A stretch of DNA of 64,000 nt from NCBI RefSeq assembly GCF_042680805.1, contig NZ_JBHUEM010000060.1, positions 1 to 64,000 on the forward strand, written 5' to 3'. Positions 22,781 through 31,797 of this stretch are shown in pieces. The notes below the pieces were generated by a model. It had not been told where the DNA came from. It saw only the letters and a program-made list of their open reading frames with translations, and did no database searches. The translations under genes and the position numbers were made by a program. This DNA is from Bacillus_CJ salitolerans (GTDB lineage Bacteria; Bacillota; Bacilli; Bacillales; SA4). Position 1 is the stretch's first letter. Each line of letters starts with the position of its first letter.

Positions 22781-23734
22781 TTGAAAAAACGTATGCTTTG
22801 GATTATTGGTAGTATATTGCTCATCACAGCGGTCATTCTGATTGGGGCAGGGAATTATTTCTATAGTGTTGCAATTAATAGGCATCATGAGCCAATCAGT
22901 TTACACGGAGGTTCTGAGCCGGCAAGTGGGGAAGAAGCTAGGGAAGAACAAGCCAAGCTTGAGGAACTTGTAAAGTGGACGGAAGGCAAGCAATTTGATT
23001 CAGCTGAAGTGATCAGTGAAGACGGATTAAAGCTAAGCGCGATATTCTTAAAAAATGAACACTCAAATGGAAAAGCGGTCATTCTTGCTCATGGCTATAA
23101 AGGGAACAACACACAAATGCCCGGTATTACGAAGTACTACTATGAACTTGGCTACAACATTTTGAAGCCTGATGCAAGAGGGCACGGAAAAAGTGAAGGG
23201 GATTACATCGGTTATGGCTGGCACGACCGAAAAGATTATCAAATATGGATTGACTATTTAATTGATAAGAAAAAAGCGAAGAACATATTCCTTCACGGAT
23301 TCTCTATGGGTGCAGCTACCGTATTAATGACAAGTGGAGAAGAGCTTCCAATAGAAGTGAAAGGAATCATCTCTGATAGTGGATATACATCAGTTCATGA
23401 AGAGCTATCACACCAATTAAAGTATTTATATCGTTTACCAGCATTTCCAATTATGCAGGTAACTAGCATCGTAACAACGCTAAGAGCGGGCTATTCTTTT
23501 ACTGAGGCATCGGCCATCGAACAAGTGAAGAAGAATTCACTGCCTCTATTTATTATTCATGGGGATAAGGATGAGCTTGTTCCGACAGAGATGGCCAATG
23601 AACTATATGAAGCGGCTGGAGAAAATAAAGAGATTTGGATCGTACCAGGTGCTGGACATACTGAAGGATACACAGTTGCAGAGGCTGAATATCAGGCTCG
23701 TCTAAAAGACTTTCTCAGAAATGCTATACAATAA
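22781..23734 (+). CDS. yqkD: Membrane-anchored alpha/beta hydrolase (YqkD-like)
   Basis: A 317-residue protein with one N-terminal hydrophobic helix (about residues 4-24, MLWIIGSILLITAVILIGAG) that probably anchors it outside the membrane. The alpha/beta-hydrolase fold shows HGYKGNN (oxyanion region), the nucleophile Ser in GFSMGAA, the acid in HGDKDELVP and the His in PGAGHTEGY. B. subtilis YqkD is the closest relative I can name; the substrate is unknown. GAAGGAGA lies 7 bases before the TTG at 22781; the in-frame ATG at 22775 is jammed against that site, so TTG is preferred. A family C array precedes it. Confidence 0.88.
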   Translation: MKKRMLWIIGSILLITAVILIGAGNYFYSVAINRHHEPISLHGGSEPASGEEAREEQAKLEELVKWTEGKQFDSAEVISEDGLKLSAIFLKNEHSNGKAVILAHGYKGNNTQMPGITKYYYELGYNILKPDARGHGKSEGDYIGYGWHDRKDYQIWIDYLIDKKKAKNIFLHGFSMGAATVLMTSGEELPIEVKGIISDSGYTSVHEELSHQLKYLYRLPAFPIMQVTSIVTTLRAGYSFTEASAIEQVKKNSLPLFIIHGDKDELVPTEMANELYEAAGENKEIWIVPGAGHTEGYTVAEAEYQARLKDFLRNAIQ

Positions 23735-23744
23735 CACCAACATC

Positions 23745-23784
23745 TAAGAAGCAAGGAGCATAATCTGTTCTTTGCGTCTTTTTT
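23745..23784 (+). terminator. Terminator of the hydrolase gene
   Basis: Imperfect stem AAGAAGCAAGGA / TTCTTTGCGTCTT followed by TTTT. Confidence 0.65.
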
Positions 23785-23960
23785 AACTATTAAAAATACG
23801 CCTCTAGACCTAGATGCTCCTACATTTCAAGTCCATTGGTAAAATAAGAGGCTAACTATAAAATGTAAATAAGGGGTTTTTGAGAATCTACGATGAAACC
23901 TGCTAGATAGTTCATTCGTAGATATAATATGGGTAGATTATGATTAGGAGTCGATTAACG

Positions 23961-24623
23961 ATGAATTCGATTTTTGTCTTTTTAGTAAAATTGATGATGA
24001 CGATACCGATTATGTTTATTACGTGGCTCGTTCTTTTTATTGGCTATGATCAAACTTTCTTAGCCTCATCAGGAATCGCTGTAGGTGGGGGAGTTATTCT
24101 TTTTGGATTACTATCAGGGATGCTTCATTCAAGATACTTAAAAAAGAACGGGTTGACGCGTAAAGAGTTCAATTATATCAAGAAAAATTTACAGGAAGCA
24201 AAGAAAAAAATAGCACGTCTTCAAAGAAGTGTTATATCTATTCGGCATATTACGACCTTAAAGCAAAGAATTGATCTGCTAAGGGTTGTCAGAAAAATTT
24301 ATAGCTTATCAAAGGCAGAGCCTAAGCGCTTTTATAAAGCTGAACGATTTTTCTATTCCCATTTAGATTCAGCGTTGGAGCTGACAGAAAAATACGTGTT
24401 CTTATCTTCACAGCCTAAAAAAACATTAGAAGTACAGGCAGCCTTAGTGGATACAAGAACCACATTAGATGAATTAATTGAATCCATTGAAAAGGATCTT
24501 TATTATATGCTGTCGAACGATATTGAACAGCTCCATTTTGAATTAGATGTGGCGAAGCATTCGATTGGACAAATAAAGAACTCGCAAAGCTTAGAGGAGG
24601 TAGGAAAGCATGACACAAAATAA
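23961..24623 (+). CDS. xpaC: XpaC-like 5-bromo-4-chloroindolyl phosphate hydrolysis protein
   Basis: This 220-residue protein has two N-terminal membrane helices (about 3-25 and 32-54) followed by a long charged helical region (FNYIKKNLQEAKKKIARLQRS...). It matches XpaC of Bacillus, named for a phenotype on an indolyl phosphate but of unproven biochemistry. As in B. subtilis it is paired with the TelA/YaaN gene, here with a 14-base overlap. TTAGGAG lies ten bases before the ATG at 23961; the earlier in-frame ATG at 23940 precedes that site. A role in membrane stress or toxic anion resistance is suggested only by the partner. Confidence 0.9.
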   Translation: MNSIFVFLVKLMMTIPIMFITWLVLFIGYDQTFLASSGIAVGGGVILFGLLSGMLHSRYLKKNGLTRKEFNYIKKNLQEAKKKIARLQRSVISIRHITTLKQRIDLLRVVRKIYSLSKAEPKRFYKAERFFYSHLDSALELTEKYVFLSSQPKKTLEVQAALVDTRTTLDELIESIEKDLYYMLSNDIEQLHFELDVAKHSIGQIKNSQSLEEVGKHDTK

Positions 24624-25770
24624 TAGTCGCTCTGCTGATTTAATGGACGAATTATTGGCTACTCCATTTGGTCAAGAGCAGCTTGAGATAAATCCTGAGG
24701 CACAGGAACAACCAAAGTCAGTTAGACTAATAGATGTTATACCAGAAGAGGACCGGAAGAAAGCCTATCAACTCGCAGAACTGATTGATCCAAAAGACCA
24801 TGAAGCCATGATTTCATATGGAACAAATGCACAAGGTAAGCTTTTATCTTTTTCTAACACTATGATCGAACATGTTCAAAAAAAGGATGTTGGTGAAATT
24901 GGAGACATTATTCATGATCTGATGAAGAGATTTAATGATGTCAATGTAGATGAATTAAAGCTTGAAAAACAATCCTTTTTAAAAAGGATGTTCGGAAAAG
25001 TATCTAATTCTGTACAAGAAGTGTTATCGAAATATCAAAAAACGGGTGCACAAATTGACCGAATCAGTGTAAAGCTAGAACGAAGCAAAAGTGTACTGTT
25101 ATCGGATATCTCTTTTCTAGAAACTTTATATGAACATAATAAAGACTATTTCCAAGCACTGAATGTTTATATTTCGGCTGGGGAAATAAAGTTAGAAGAG
25201 CTGCACGAAAAGACGATACCGGCTCTGAAAAAAGAGGCGGAGCTTACGAACGATCAAATGAAGTTTCAAGAAGTAAAGGATATGATTCAATTTGCAGATA
25301 GGTTGGACAAACGACTACACGATTTGAAGCTGAGCAGGGAGATTACCGTTCAGAGTGCACCGCAAATAAGACTTATCCAACATACGAATCAAGCCTTAGT
25401 TGAAAAAATCCAGTCGTCTATTTTAACTGCTATTCCCCTTTGGAAAAACCAAGTGGCTATAGCTTTAACTTTATTAAGACAGCGTCACGCGGTCGAGGCT
25501 CAAAAGCACGTATCTAGAACGACAAATGAGCTATTACTAAAAAATGCAGATATGTTGAAGACCAATACGATTGAGGCAGCGAAGGAAAATGAGCGAGGAA
25601 TTATTGATATAGAAACCTTGAAGAAAACACAGGAAAGTCTGATTTACACTTTAGAGGAGACCCTTCGAATTCAGGAGGAAGGAAGAAATAAGCGTAGACA
25701 AGCTGAAGCTGAGCTCTCAGCCATGGAACATGAACTAAAAAATAAGCTACTCGAATTTAAAGATAAATAA
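24610..25770 (+). CDS. yaaN: TelA / YaaN toxic anion resistance family protein
   Basis: This 386-residue protein is mostly alpha-helical with long coiled coils, matching the TelA family: FSNTMIEHVQKKDVGEIGDIIHDLM, then LKRMFGKVSNSVQEVLSKYQKTGAQIDRISVKLERSKSVLLSDI, and IPLWKNQVAIALTLLRQRHAVEAQKHVSRTTNELLLKNADMLK. Family members are linked to tellurite, nisin and cell-envelope stress resistance, without a known enzyme activity. It has no signal or membrane helix and presumably acts with membrane-bound XpaC, whose gene overlaps its start by 14 bases; GGAGG for this start lies within xpaC. Confidence 0.93.
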   Translation: MTQNNSRSADLMDELLATPFGQEQLEINPEAQEQPKSVRLIDVIPEEDRKKAYQLAELIDPKDHEAMISYGTNAQGKLLSFSNTMIEHVQKKDVGEIGDIIHDLMKRFNDVNVDELKLEKQSFLKRMFGKVSNSVQEVLSKYQKTGAQIDRISVKLERSKSVLLSDISFLETLYEHNKDYFQALNVYISAGEIKLEELHEKTIPALKKEAELTNDQMKFQEVKDMIQFADRLDKRLHDLKLSREITVQSAPQIRLIQHTNQALVEKIQSSILTAIPLWKNQVAIALTLLRQRHAVEAQKHVSRTTNELLLKNADMLKTNTIEAAKENERGIIDIETLKKTQESLIYTLEETLRIQEEGRNKRRQAEAELSAMEHELKNKLLEFKDK

Positions 25771-25776
25771 TAAGTT

Positions 25777-25808
25777 AAAGCCTTGTCTAATGATGACAAG
25801 GCTTTTTT
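25777..25808 (+). terminator. Terminator of xpaC-yaaN
   Basis: Perfect 11-bp stem AAAGCCTTGTC / GACAAGGCTTT with a 7-base loop and a six-T run. Confidence 0.92.
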
Positions 25809-26122
25809 GATGAATAAGAAATAATAAGTTGTTGATTGTATCTTATTACGATGTCTTATTAATCCGGCCCCAGCGCCCAGCCAAGCTAAAATGGCGATTA
25901 TCTTTACCATTTTATCCTACTCGAGGTTAGATACAGTGAAACTTCCATCATTGATTTTTTCTGATCGTTAGTTGAATCAATTGGACTCCAACTGGCAGTT
26001 TGATTTTTTACCGCCAGTTGGAGTGGGGTAACCCTAAATGAGTAAAAGTGGAAAATCTCCTTTTTTCTCATTTAGGAATTTGCTCTGCCTTAGGCTATAC
26101 GGGCACCCTGAGCCTTTTGTTC
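25809..26122 (+). repeat. Family A repeat interrupted by a family B element (copy 6)
   Basis: Same subfamily-i left module as at 19986 (GAATAAGAAATAATAAG...GATTGTATCTTATTA), then GGCCCCAGCGCCCAGCCAAG, a hairpin AAAATGGCGAT / GCCATTTT-like, CCTACTCGAGGT, then a 97-bp family B insertion, then ACCCTAAATGAG...CTCATTTAGG and the right module ending GAGCCTTTTGTTC. Other copies read CTCGAGGTCAAATAACCC without a break. Confidence 0.88.
25935..26031 (+). repeat. Short family B element nested in family A (copy 3 of B)
   Basis: Begins AGTGAAACTTCCATCA and ends GCCAGTTGGAGTGGGGTAA. It keeps the terminal sequences and a hairpin (AACTGGCAG...CCGCCAGTT) but has lost most of the internal stem. Its position inside an otherwise continuous family A copy indicates insertion. 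Confidence 0.8.
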
Positions 26123-26219
26123 CAAATGAGTCAAGTTCCAAAAACATTTCCCCTAAAAAATTGAGAAGCACCTTCTGGATTAGGTACAATAAGAGAAAAA
26201 GCTGAAGATAGGTGTTTTC

Positions 26220-27350
26220 ATGAAACGTTTTCTTATAGTTGGAGCGGGTATACTCGGGGCATCGACTGCTTATCATCTTGCTCGAGCTGGGGCAGAAGTT
26301 ACGATAGTGGACCGTAGCCATAAAGGACAAGCAACTGATGCGGCTGCTGGAATTGTATGTCCATGGCTATCGCAGCGCAGAAATAAAGCATGGTACGAGC
26401 TAGTAAAAGGAGGCGCCCGTTACTATCCAGAGCTAGTAAAAGAGTTGAAAGAACTTGGTGAAGTAGACACGGGATATCGTCAAGTAGGAGCGATCAGTTT
26501 GCATACAGACGAGGATAAGCTCGAAAAAATGGCAGATCGTGCTAGAACAAGACGGGAAGATGCACCAGAGATAGGGGAAATTAAGATTTTGTCGTCACTG
26601 GAAACAAAAAAGCTGTTTCCTCCCTTAGCAAGTGAGTATGGGTCAGTCCATGTTAGCGGGGGAGCTCGTGTAAATGGACGTCAGCTCCGAAATGCGTTAT
26701 TAAACGCTGCGAAGAAACTAGGAGCAAAAATATTGTGCGGAGATGCTCGCCTCCTTTTTGACGATCATACCATTACAGGTGTTTCTCTTGAGGGACAACG
26801 GCTAAATGCCGACAAGGTGATTGTAACAGGTGGAGCTTGGTCACATGAGCTATTTAAACCTTTAGGATTACGTTTCCTTGTAAGACCTCAAAAGGCTCAA
26901 ATTGTTCATCTAGAAATGAAACGTGTTGAAACGGGTAATTGGCCAGTGGTGATGCCCCCAAATGATCAATACATCCTTTCGTTCGAGAGCGGTCGTGTAG
27001 TGATTGGAGCTACTCATGAGGATGAGGCTGGCTTTGATCATCGCGTGACAGCTGGTGGAATGCATGAGGTGTTAAATAAGGCGTTAGCGGTGGCTCCTGG
27101 ACTTGAGTCATGTAACATCGTTGAAACAAGAGTAGGCTTCAGACCTTATACACCTGGTTTTTTACCGATTATTGGCCATGTTCCTAACTGGAAAGGTGTT
27201 TTGGTCGCAAACGGTTTAGGGGCTTCTGGGCTAACAAGCGGTCCGTACTTAGGAGGAGAGCTTGCGAAGCTAGCCTTGAATCTGCCAACAGGACTTCAAA
27301 TAGAAAATTATGATACGGCTGGTGCGATTGAGATAGATAATGAGCTATAA
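26220..27350 (+). CDS. FAD-dependent oxidoreductase (DAO / glycine oxidase-like)
   Basis: This 376-residue flavoprotein of the D-amino-acid-oxidase superfamily has the Rossmann motif FLIVGAGILGASTAYHLARAGAEVTIVD at the N-terminus, the second flavin motif KVIVTGGAWSHEL (near 200) and the C-terminal GFRPYTPGFLPIIGHVPNWKGVLVANGLGASGLTSGP. It resembles B. subtilis YurR. Oxidative deamination of an amino acid is likely from the family; the substrate is not visible. Only a modest TAGGTG precedes the ATG. It heads a same-strand series with the NIPSNAP and DinB-like genes (gaps of 38 and -10 bp), perhaps one operon. Confidence 0.9.
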   Translation: MKRFLIVGAGILGASTAYHLARAGAEVTIVDRSHKGQATDAAAGIVCPWLSQRRNKAWYELVKGGARYYPELVKELKELGEVDTGYRQVGAISLHTDEDKLEKMADRARTRREDAPEIGEIKILSSLETKKLFPPLASEYGSVHVSGGARVNGRQLRNALLNAAKKLGAKILCGDARLLFDDHTITGVSLEGQRLNADKVIVTGGAWSHELFKPLGLRFLVRPQKAQIVHLEMKRVETGNWPVVMPPNDQYILSFESGRVVIGATHEDEAGFDHRVTAGGMHEVLNKALAVAPGLESCNIVETRVGFRPYTPGFLPIIGHVPNWKGVLVANGLGASGLTSGPYLGGELAKLALNLPTGLQIENYDTAGAIEIDNEL

Positions 27351-27388
27351 TGGCAAACTAAACAAGTATACGAAGGAGTGTCAAACGA

Positions 27389-27730
27389 ATGATTTATCGA
27401 AGAAAATTATATAATGTTGCCCCTAGTATTGTTCTAGATTTTAATGAGACTCTCCTGCCGACTCAATTAAAATATGGGGCTCGGTTAGTAGGAAGATGGA
27501 TGACACCAGAGACAAATGGAGTGGTAGAGATATTTGCAATTTGGGAATATGATAGCTTTGAAGAGTATGAGGCAATCGAAAGCAAGGTCAGAAGCGATGA
27601 GGAGCACATTAAACGTGTCCAGAACTGGTACAAAAAATGGGGAGGAAGAGAGAACTTGAAAGAGGTATTCTTCAAGGTGGAACAGGATTTTGTTGAAAAT
27701 ACGGTCGCAGGGGGTAGCACATGGAAATGA
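27389..27730 (+). CDS. NIPSNAP family protein
   Basis: The 113-residue dimeric alpha-beta-barrel-like protein has the NIPSNAP plan: MIYRRKLYNVAPSIVLDFNETLLPTQLKYGARLVGRWM, then EIFAIWEYDSFEEYEAIESKVRSDEEH and a Trp-rich end. The family is structurally similar to antibiotic monooxygenases and has no firm function. AAGGAGTGTC precedes the ATG at a good distance. It overlaps the next gene by 10 bases, so the two are translated from one mRNA. Confidence 0.85.
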   Translation: MIYRRKLYNVAPSIVLDFNETLLPTQLKYGARLVGRWMTPETNGVVEIFAIWEYDSFEEYEAIESKVRSDEEHIKRVQNWYKKWGGRENLKEVFFKVEQDFVENTVAGGSTWK

Positions 27731-28236
27731 ATAGCTTTGAGAAAGAATATCTAACAGTAGCCATTCAGCAATTTAGACACTTTAAACAGCGTGCTGAAAA
27801 GGGAATGAAGCAGCTTAGTGAAGAAGAGATACATTGGAAGCCGAGCGAGGAGTCCAATAGTATTGCGATCATCATCAAGCATTTAAGTGGAAATATGAAC
27901 TCAAGATGGGTGGATTTTTTAACGACTGATGGAGAAAAGCCATCTCGAAATAGAGACTTAGAATTTGAGACTGGGCATGAAACATTGGAAGAATTACTAG
28001 AAATGTGGGAAAGCGGCTGGGGATTATTATTTCGCACGGTTGAAAACTTGGAGCCATCTGACTTACATAACACGATTACCCTTCGTGGTCAACCTGTAAG
28101 TGTTTTTCAAGCAATCCAGACCGAAGTAGCTCATATTAGTTATCATCTTGGTCAAATTCTTTATATAGGTAAACAAATAAAGGATAAAGATTGGACGATT
28201 TTAAGCATTCCGAAGAACATAAATCCTACTAACTAG
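27721..28236 (+). CDS. DUF1572 / DinB-superfamily protein
   Basis: This protein of 171 residues is a four-helix bundle. Metal-site histidines characteristic of DinB-like proteins occur at IIIKHLSGNM (near residue 60), and EVAHISYHLGQILYIGK gives the other two. The family includes putative thiol-dependent (bacillithiol) metalloenzymes such as BstA; a specific reaction is not established here. Start: the ATG at 27721 has AGGGGG six bases upstream; an ATG two codons later would give a TGA-ATG overlap with the NIPSNAP stop. Confidence 0.85.
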   Translation: MEMNSFEKEYLTVAIQQFRHFKQRAEKGMKQLSEEEIHWKPSEESNSIAIIIKHLSGNMNSRWVDFLTTDGEKPSRNRDLEFETGHETLEELLEMWESGWGLLFRTVENLEPSDLHNTITLRGQPVSVFQAIQTEVAHISYHLGQILYIGKQIKDKDWTILSIPKNINPTN

Positions 28237-28334
28237 AAAGAAACAAATGAAGTGAAGAGAAGTCATGTATTAAGAAAACTTCAATTGGATTTGGAGTCGT
28301 TTTCGAGAACAAGGGCTTAAGGAGAGGCTAAATT

Positions 28335-28763
28335 ATGAGAGACGTATCTATTGCATTATTAAACGATTTAGAAAAAGTAGTCGAAATTGATAAAGAAGTA
28401 ATCGGTAATGATAGCAGAAAGGGATATATAAAAAAAGCGATGGAAGAAAAAAGGTGTATCGTTGTAAAAGAGCGGAATTCTATTACAGGATTTTTAACTT
28501 ACAATACACATTTTTTTGAAAGTAGCTTTATATCCCTAATTATTGTGAACCCGTTAGAGAGACGAAAGGGTTATGCAACCTCACTATTAACGTATTTTAT
28601 TGAAAATGCACCTACCTTTAAAATTTTCTCTTCAACAAATCAATCTAATCAAACAATGAAAGAGGTATTTAAACAAAATGGGTTTGTTCAGAGTGGATAC
28701 GTAGATAATCTAGATGAGGGGGACCCGGAGATTATTTACTTTAGAAGAAGAATAGGGGATTAA
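28335..28763 (+). CDS. GNAT family N-acetyltransferase
   Basis: The 142 residues have the GNAT acetyl-CoA-binding strand and loop SLIIVNPLERRKGYATSLLTYF (the R/Q-x-x-G-x-A motif) and the typical ending VFKQNGFVQSGYVDN. The acceptor is unknown. AAGGAGAGGCTAAATT precedes the ATG. The gene stops 3 bases before the ceramidase-like gene, so both are probably cotranscribed. It could modify a small amine related to that neighbour, but this is speculation from position. Confidence 0.9.
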   Translation: MRDVSIALLNDLEKVVEIDKEVIGNDSRKGYIKKAMEEKRCIVVKERNSITGFLTYNTHFFESSFISLIIVNPLERRKGYATSLLTYFIENAPTFKIFSSTNQSNQTMKEVFKQNGFVQSGYVDNLDEGDPEIIYFRRRIGD

Positions 28764-28766
28764 TAA

Positions 28767-30031
28767 ATGAGTAAAGTTGGTATTTATAAAGTAGATATAA
28801 CACCTCCGCTTGGAATTGCTTTTATTGGCTATCATCGGGAAACAGGCGTGATGGGGATAAAAGATCGTCTATATGCAACGGCATTCGTATTTGAAACAAA
28901 ATCAGATAAATCAGTGCTTGTCAGTATTGATAATATAGGGATGTTAATAGAGGATACTACCATTATTCGTAATGAAATAGCGAATGGCTTAAACATTTCA
29001 ATAGCTCAAACAACAGTAGTGTTTACTCATACACATTCTGGTCCTGCAACAGCTGGTCAAGAAGTAATCGTCCAGGCTTATAAAAAAATGCTTATTCAAA
29101 ATGTGGTACAAGCAGCTATTCTAGCAAATGAAAACTTACAAGTAGCTAATGTTGGTTGGAACCATACTGTAAGTGATATGGGTGTAAATCGCAGGGAAAT
29201 TTCTTCTACTGGAAAAGCGGTCATGGGAACGAATTTAGAAGGTATTGTTGATAATAGAATTAGTGTACTAGCAATCAAGCATCAAGTTACAGGAATTTTA
29301 CAAGGTTTGATTGTATTCTGCACTGCTCATCCCAATGTATTGAAGGGAGATAGTGATTGCTTATCGGCAGATTATCCTGGAAGAATTCGAGAGATTCTTG
29401 AACACATTCTCGATTGTTCTGTTATTGTAATTCAAGGCGCAGCAGGAAATGTGAATCCCATTTACCGCGGTTCAATGAACGACATAGAAAAGATGGCTTA
29501 TAAGGTGAGCGGTAGTGTTCTTACGATTCTTCCAAGTATTCACTACGCTGAGATATCAAAGCTAAGAACAAATTCGACTACATATCCGATGAGGTTAAAA
29601 AGATTCCAAGCCCGGATGGAATAAATAGGTTGGCTGCTTTAGCTGCCGAACAGTGGGGAGTTAACACGGAAAACTGGAGAAATTCACTTATTCATATGTA
29701 TCAAAAGGGAGATGAACAGTTATCGATTCATGTAGAAGTTCAAATCCTTCAGATTAATGAAGGCGCATTTTCTGGAATACCGATGGAGCCTTTTTCAGAA
29801 ATGGCGATTGATATTAAAGAGAAGCTTAACAATGAGCTTGTCTTATTTGGAGGGTATACAAATGGTTATTTAGGCTACTTACCTACTAAAGAAGCCTATC
29901 CTTATGGTGGGTATGAAGTAGACTTAAATCCAGTAGTGTACGGACCCATCACAAGTTTATGGATGCCTCCGGTCGAATCAACGGCTGAAGAAATCGTAAG
30001 GAAAGTAGTGGAATTGTATACTATAGCATAA
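28767..30031 (+). pseudogene. Neutral/alkaline ceramidase-like gene with a frameshift
   Basis: The first frame (28767-29624) encodes the N-terminal part of a neutral/alkaline non-lysosomal ceramidase-domain protein: VGIYKVDITPPLGIAFIGY, the zinc-site FTHTHSGPA and FCTAHPNVLKGD...SADYPG, and VIQGAAGNVNP. It stops after KRFQARME. The -1 frame continues at once as KKIPSPDGINRLAALAAEQWG and runs to 30031 (GYLPTKEAYPYGGYEV), the normal C-terminal half. The switch lies at a run of five A (29597-29601); one more A would restore a single 422-codon frame, the usual family length. It may be a recent mutation, a sequencing error, or, less likely, slippage at TTAAAAAG. Confidence 0.88.
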
Positions 30032-30128
30032 ATATGTCAATATGCTTTTGAATGTCAAGCAGGAAATCGTTCGAATGTGCAAATACGTTATGATATCTTG
30101 ATACATACTATAGCAGGGAGTTGATGCG

Positions 30129-31466
30129 ATGAAGATCATCATTATTGGAGGAGATGCAGCAGGAATGAGCGCTGCGATGCAAATTGTGCGAAACAGTGAT
30201 ACACATGATGTGATTACTCTTGAAAAGGGTGGTATTTACTCATATGGTCAGTGTGGTCTTCCTTATGTGGTAAGTGGGAAAATAGAATCGACCGATAAGC
30301 TTATTGCGAGAAGTCAAGAGACGTTTAGACAAAAATATGGTATTGATGCAAGAGTGTATCATGAAGTGCAAAAGGTGGATGTTGAAAATAAGAAGGTGAT
30401 AGGAATGGATCATAATGAGGGACGGTCCTTTGAACTCACCTATGATCGGCTTTTAGTGGCTACAGGGGTAAGCCCATTTATACCGGAGTGGAATGGGACT
30501 GATTTAAAAGGTATCTTTACCCTTAAGACAATTCCTGACACAAAGGCAATTATGTCCTACTTACAAGAGGATGTGTTAAACGTTACCGTCATTGGTGGAG
30601 GTTACATTGGACTAGAGATGGCAGAGAGCTTTGCTGAACTAGGTAAGAATGTAACCATTATTGAGCGAAATGATCAATTAGCCGGTATCTTTGATGCGGA
30701 TATGGCGGAGAACATTCATGAAGAAGCTTTGCGTAATAACATAACACTTAGATTTAGGGAGTCTGTTCAGGAGTTCCTTGGGAGTGATTGTGTCAAGCAG
30801 ATTAAGACAGATAAAGGTGTGTATGAATGTGATCTTGTTTTAATTGCAGTCGGTGTGAGAGCAAATACCTCGTTCTTAGAAGGCACCGGTGTTGTTACTT
30901 CAGTGAACGGAGCCATACAAGTAAATGCTTACATGGAGACAAATGTAAAAGATATTTATGCAGCTGGAGACTGTGCAACTCACTACCACCGTGTGAAGAA
31001 AAGAGATGACCATATTCCGCTAGGCACACATGCAAACAAGCAAGGGCAAATTGCAGGCTTAAATATGATTGATATGCCTAAATCATTCAAAGGTGTCGTC
31101 GGAACGTCTATCATCAAGTTCTTTCATTTAACGTTAGGACGGACAGGGCTGTCAGAAAAAGAGGCGAGAAAGCTCAACATTCCGTATCAGACCATCCTTA
31201 AAGAGGCTACTGACATTGCAGGCTATTATCCTAATGACAAAATCATGAAGATCAAAATGGTTTATCATGAGGAAACACACAAGCTCTTAGGTGCACAAAT
31301 TATTGGAGAAAATGGCGTTGATAAACGTATAGATGTACTGGCAACAGCACTTTATCATGAGATGACAATGGAAGAGTTGTTGGATTTAGATTTAGCTTAT
31401 GCCCCGCCTTATAACGGTGTTTGGGACCCCATTCAACAAGCTGCAAGAGGCGTTAAGAGAAAGTAG
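30129..31466 (+). CDS. CoA-disulfide reductase-like FAD/NAD(P)H oxidoreductase
   Basis: This 445-residue flavoprotein contains an FAD motif (IIIIGGDAAGMSAAMQI), the single redox Cys42 in YSYGQCGLPYVVSG typical of CoA-disulfide reductase and NADH oxidase/peroxidase (no CxxxxC pair), an NAD(P)H motif VTVIGGGYIGLEMAESF, the second FAD motif DIYAAGDCAT, and the dimerisation domain from about 330. Reduction of CoA disulfide or another low-molecular-weight disulfide is likely; NADH oxidase activity is the alternative. GCAGGGAGTTGATGCG precedes the ATG. It is monocistronic with its own terminator. Confidence 0.9.
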   Translation: MKIIIIGGDAAGMSAAMQIVRNSDTHDVITLEKGGIYSYGQCGLPYVVSGKIESTDKLIARSQETFRQKYGIDARVYHEVQKVDVENKKVIGMDHNEGRSFELTYDRLLVATGVSPFIPEWNGTDLKGIFTLKTIPDTKAIMSYLQEDVLNVTVIGGGYIGLEMAESFAELGKNVTIIERNDQLAGIFDADMAENIHEEALRNNITLRFRESVQEFLGSDCVKQIKTDKGVYECDLVLIAVGVRANTSFLEGTGVVTSVNGAIQVNAYMETNVKDIYAAGDCATHYHRVKKRDDHIPLGTHANKQGQIAGLNMIDMPKSFKGVVGTSIIKFFHLTLGRTGLSEKEARKLNIPYQTILKEATDIAGYYPNDKIMKIKMVYHEETHKLLGAQIIGENGVDKRIDVLATALYHEMTMEELLDLDLAYAPPYNGVWDPIQQAARGVKRK

Positions 31467-31494
31467 AAGCCAAGCTTTAATGCTTGGCTTTTCT
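31467..31494 (+). terminator. Terminator of the disulfide reductase gene
   Basis: Stem AAGCCAAGC / GCTTGGCTT with a TTTAAT loop, ending in TTTTCT. Confidence 0.88.
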
Positions 31495-31658
31495 ATATAA
31501 GTGAAGTGCATAGACAGTAAGAAAAAAATAGTTAAAAATAAATAATACATTGAAATTATTCCCCACTACCGCCTACGTGCGCCTCATTTCATTCCATCTA
31601 GTTCCCATTCCTATTACGAGCGAATAACAAAATAATCGACATACGCTTAAAGTCCTAT

Positions 31659-31687
31659 ATGACATTTGTCATACCCTAAAATGACAT
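31659..31687 (+). promoter_or_regulatory. DesR operator upstream of des
   Basis: Perfect inverted repeat ATGACATTTGTCAT (31659-31672) with a further half-site ATGACAT at 31681-31687. It sits about 45-70 bp upstream of the likely transcription start, the region bound by phosphorylated DesR at the B. subtilis des promoter (about -28 to -77). Confidence 0.8.
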
Positions 31688-31694
31688 ATATGCC

Positions 31695-31723
31695 TTATAA
31701 AATTTTTAGGAACTTCTTATACT
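31695..31723 (+). promoter_or_regulatory. des promoter with a weak -35
   Basis: The -10 TATACT (31718-31723) lies 17 bp after TTATAA (31695-31700). The poor -35 is what an activator-dependent promoter would show. Confidence 0.55.
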
Positions 31724-31797
31724 AAATAACATGAGAATAGTTTACTCGAAGGGTGTAAAGACAAAGCAAATTAATCATCAAGTATAGGAGGAACACA

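Noticed and set aside
29597..29601. Programmed -1 frameshift in the ceramidase-like gene
   Set aside because: The site is a run of five A without a full heptamer or a clear stimulatory hairpin or internal Shine-Dalgarno; a simple one-base loss is the better explanation.
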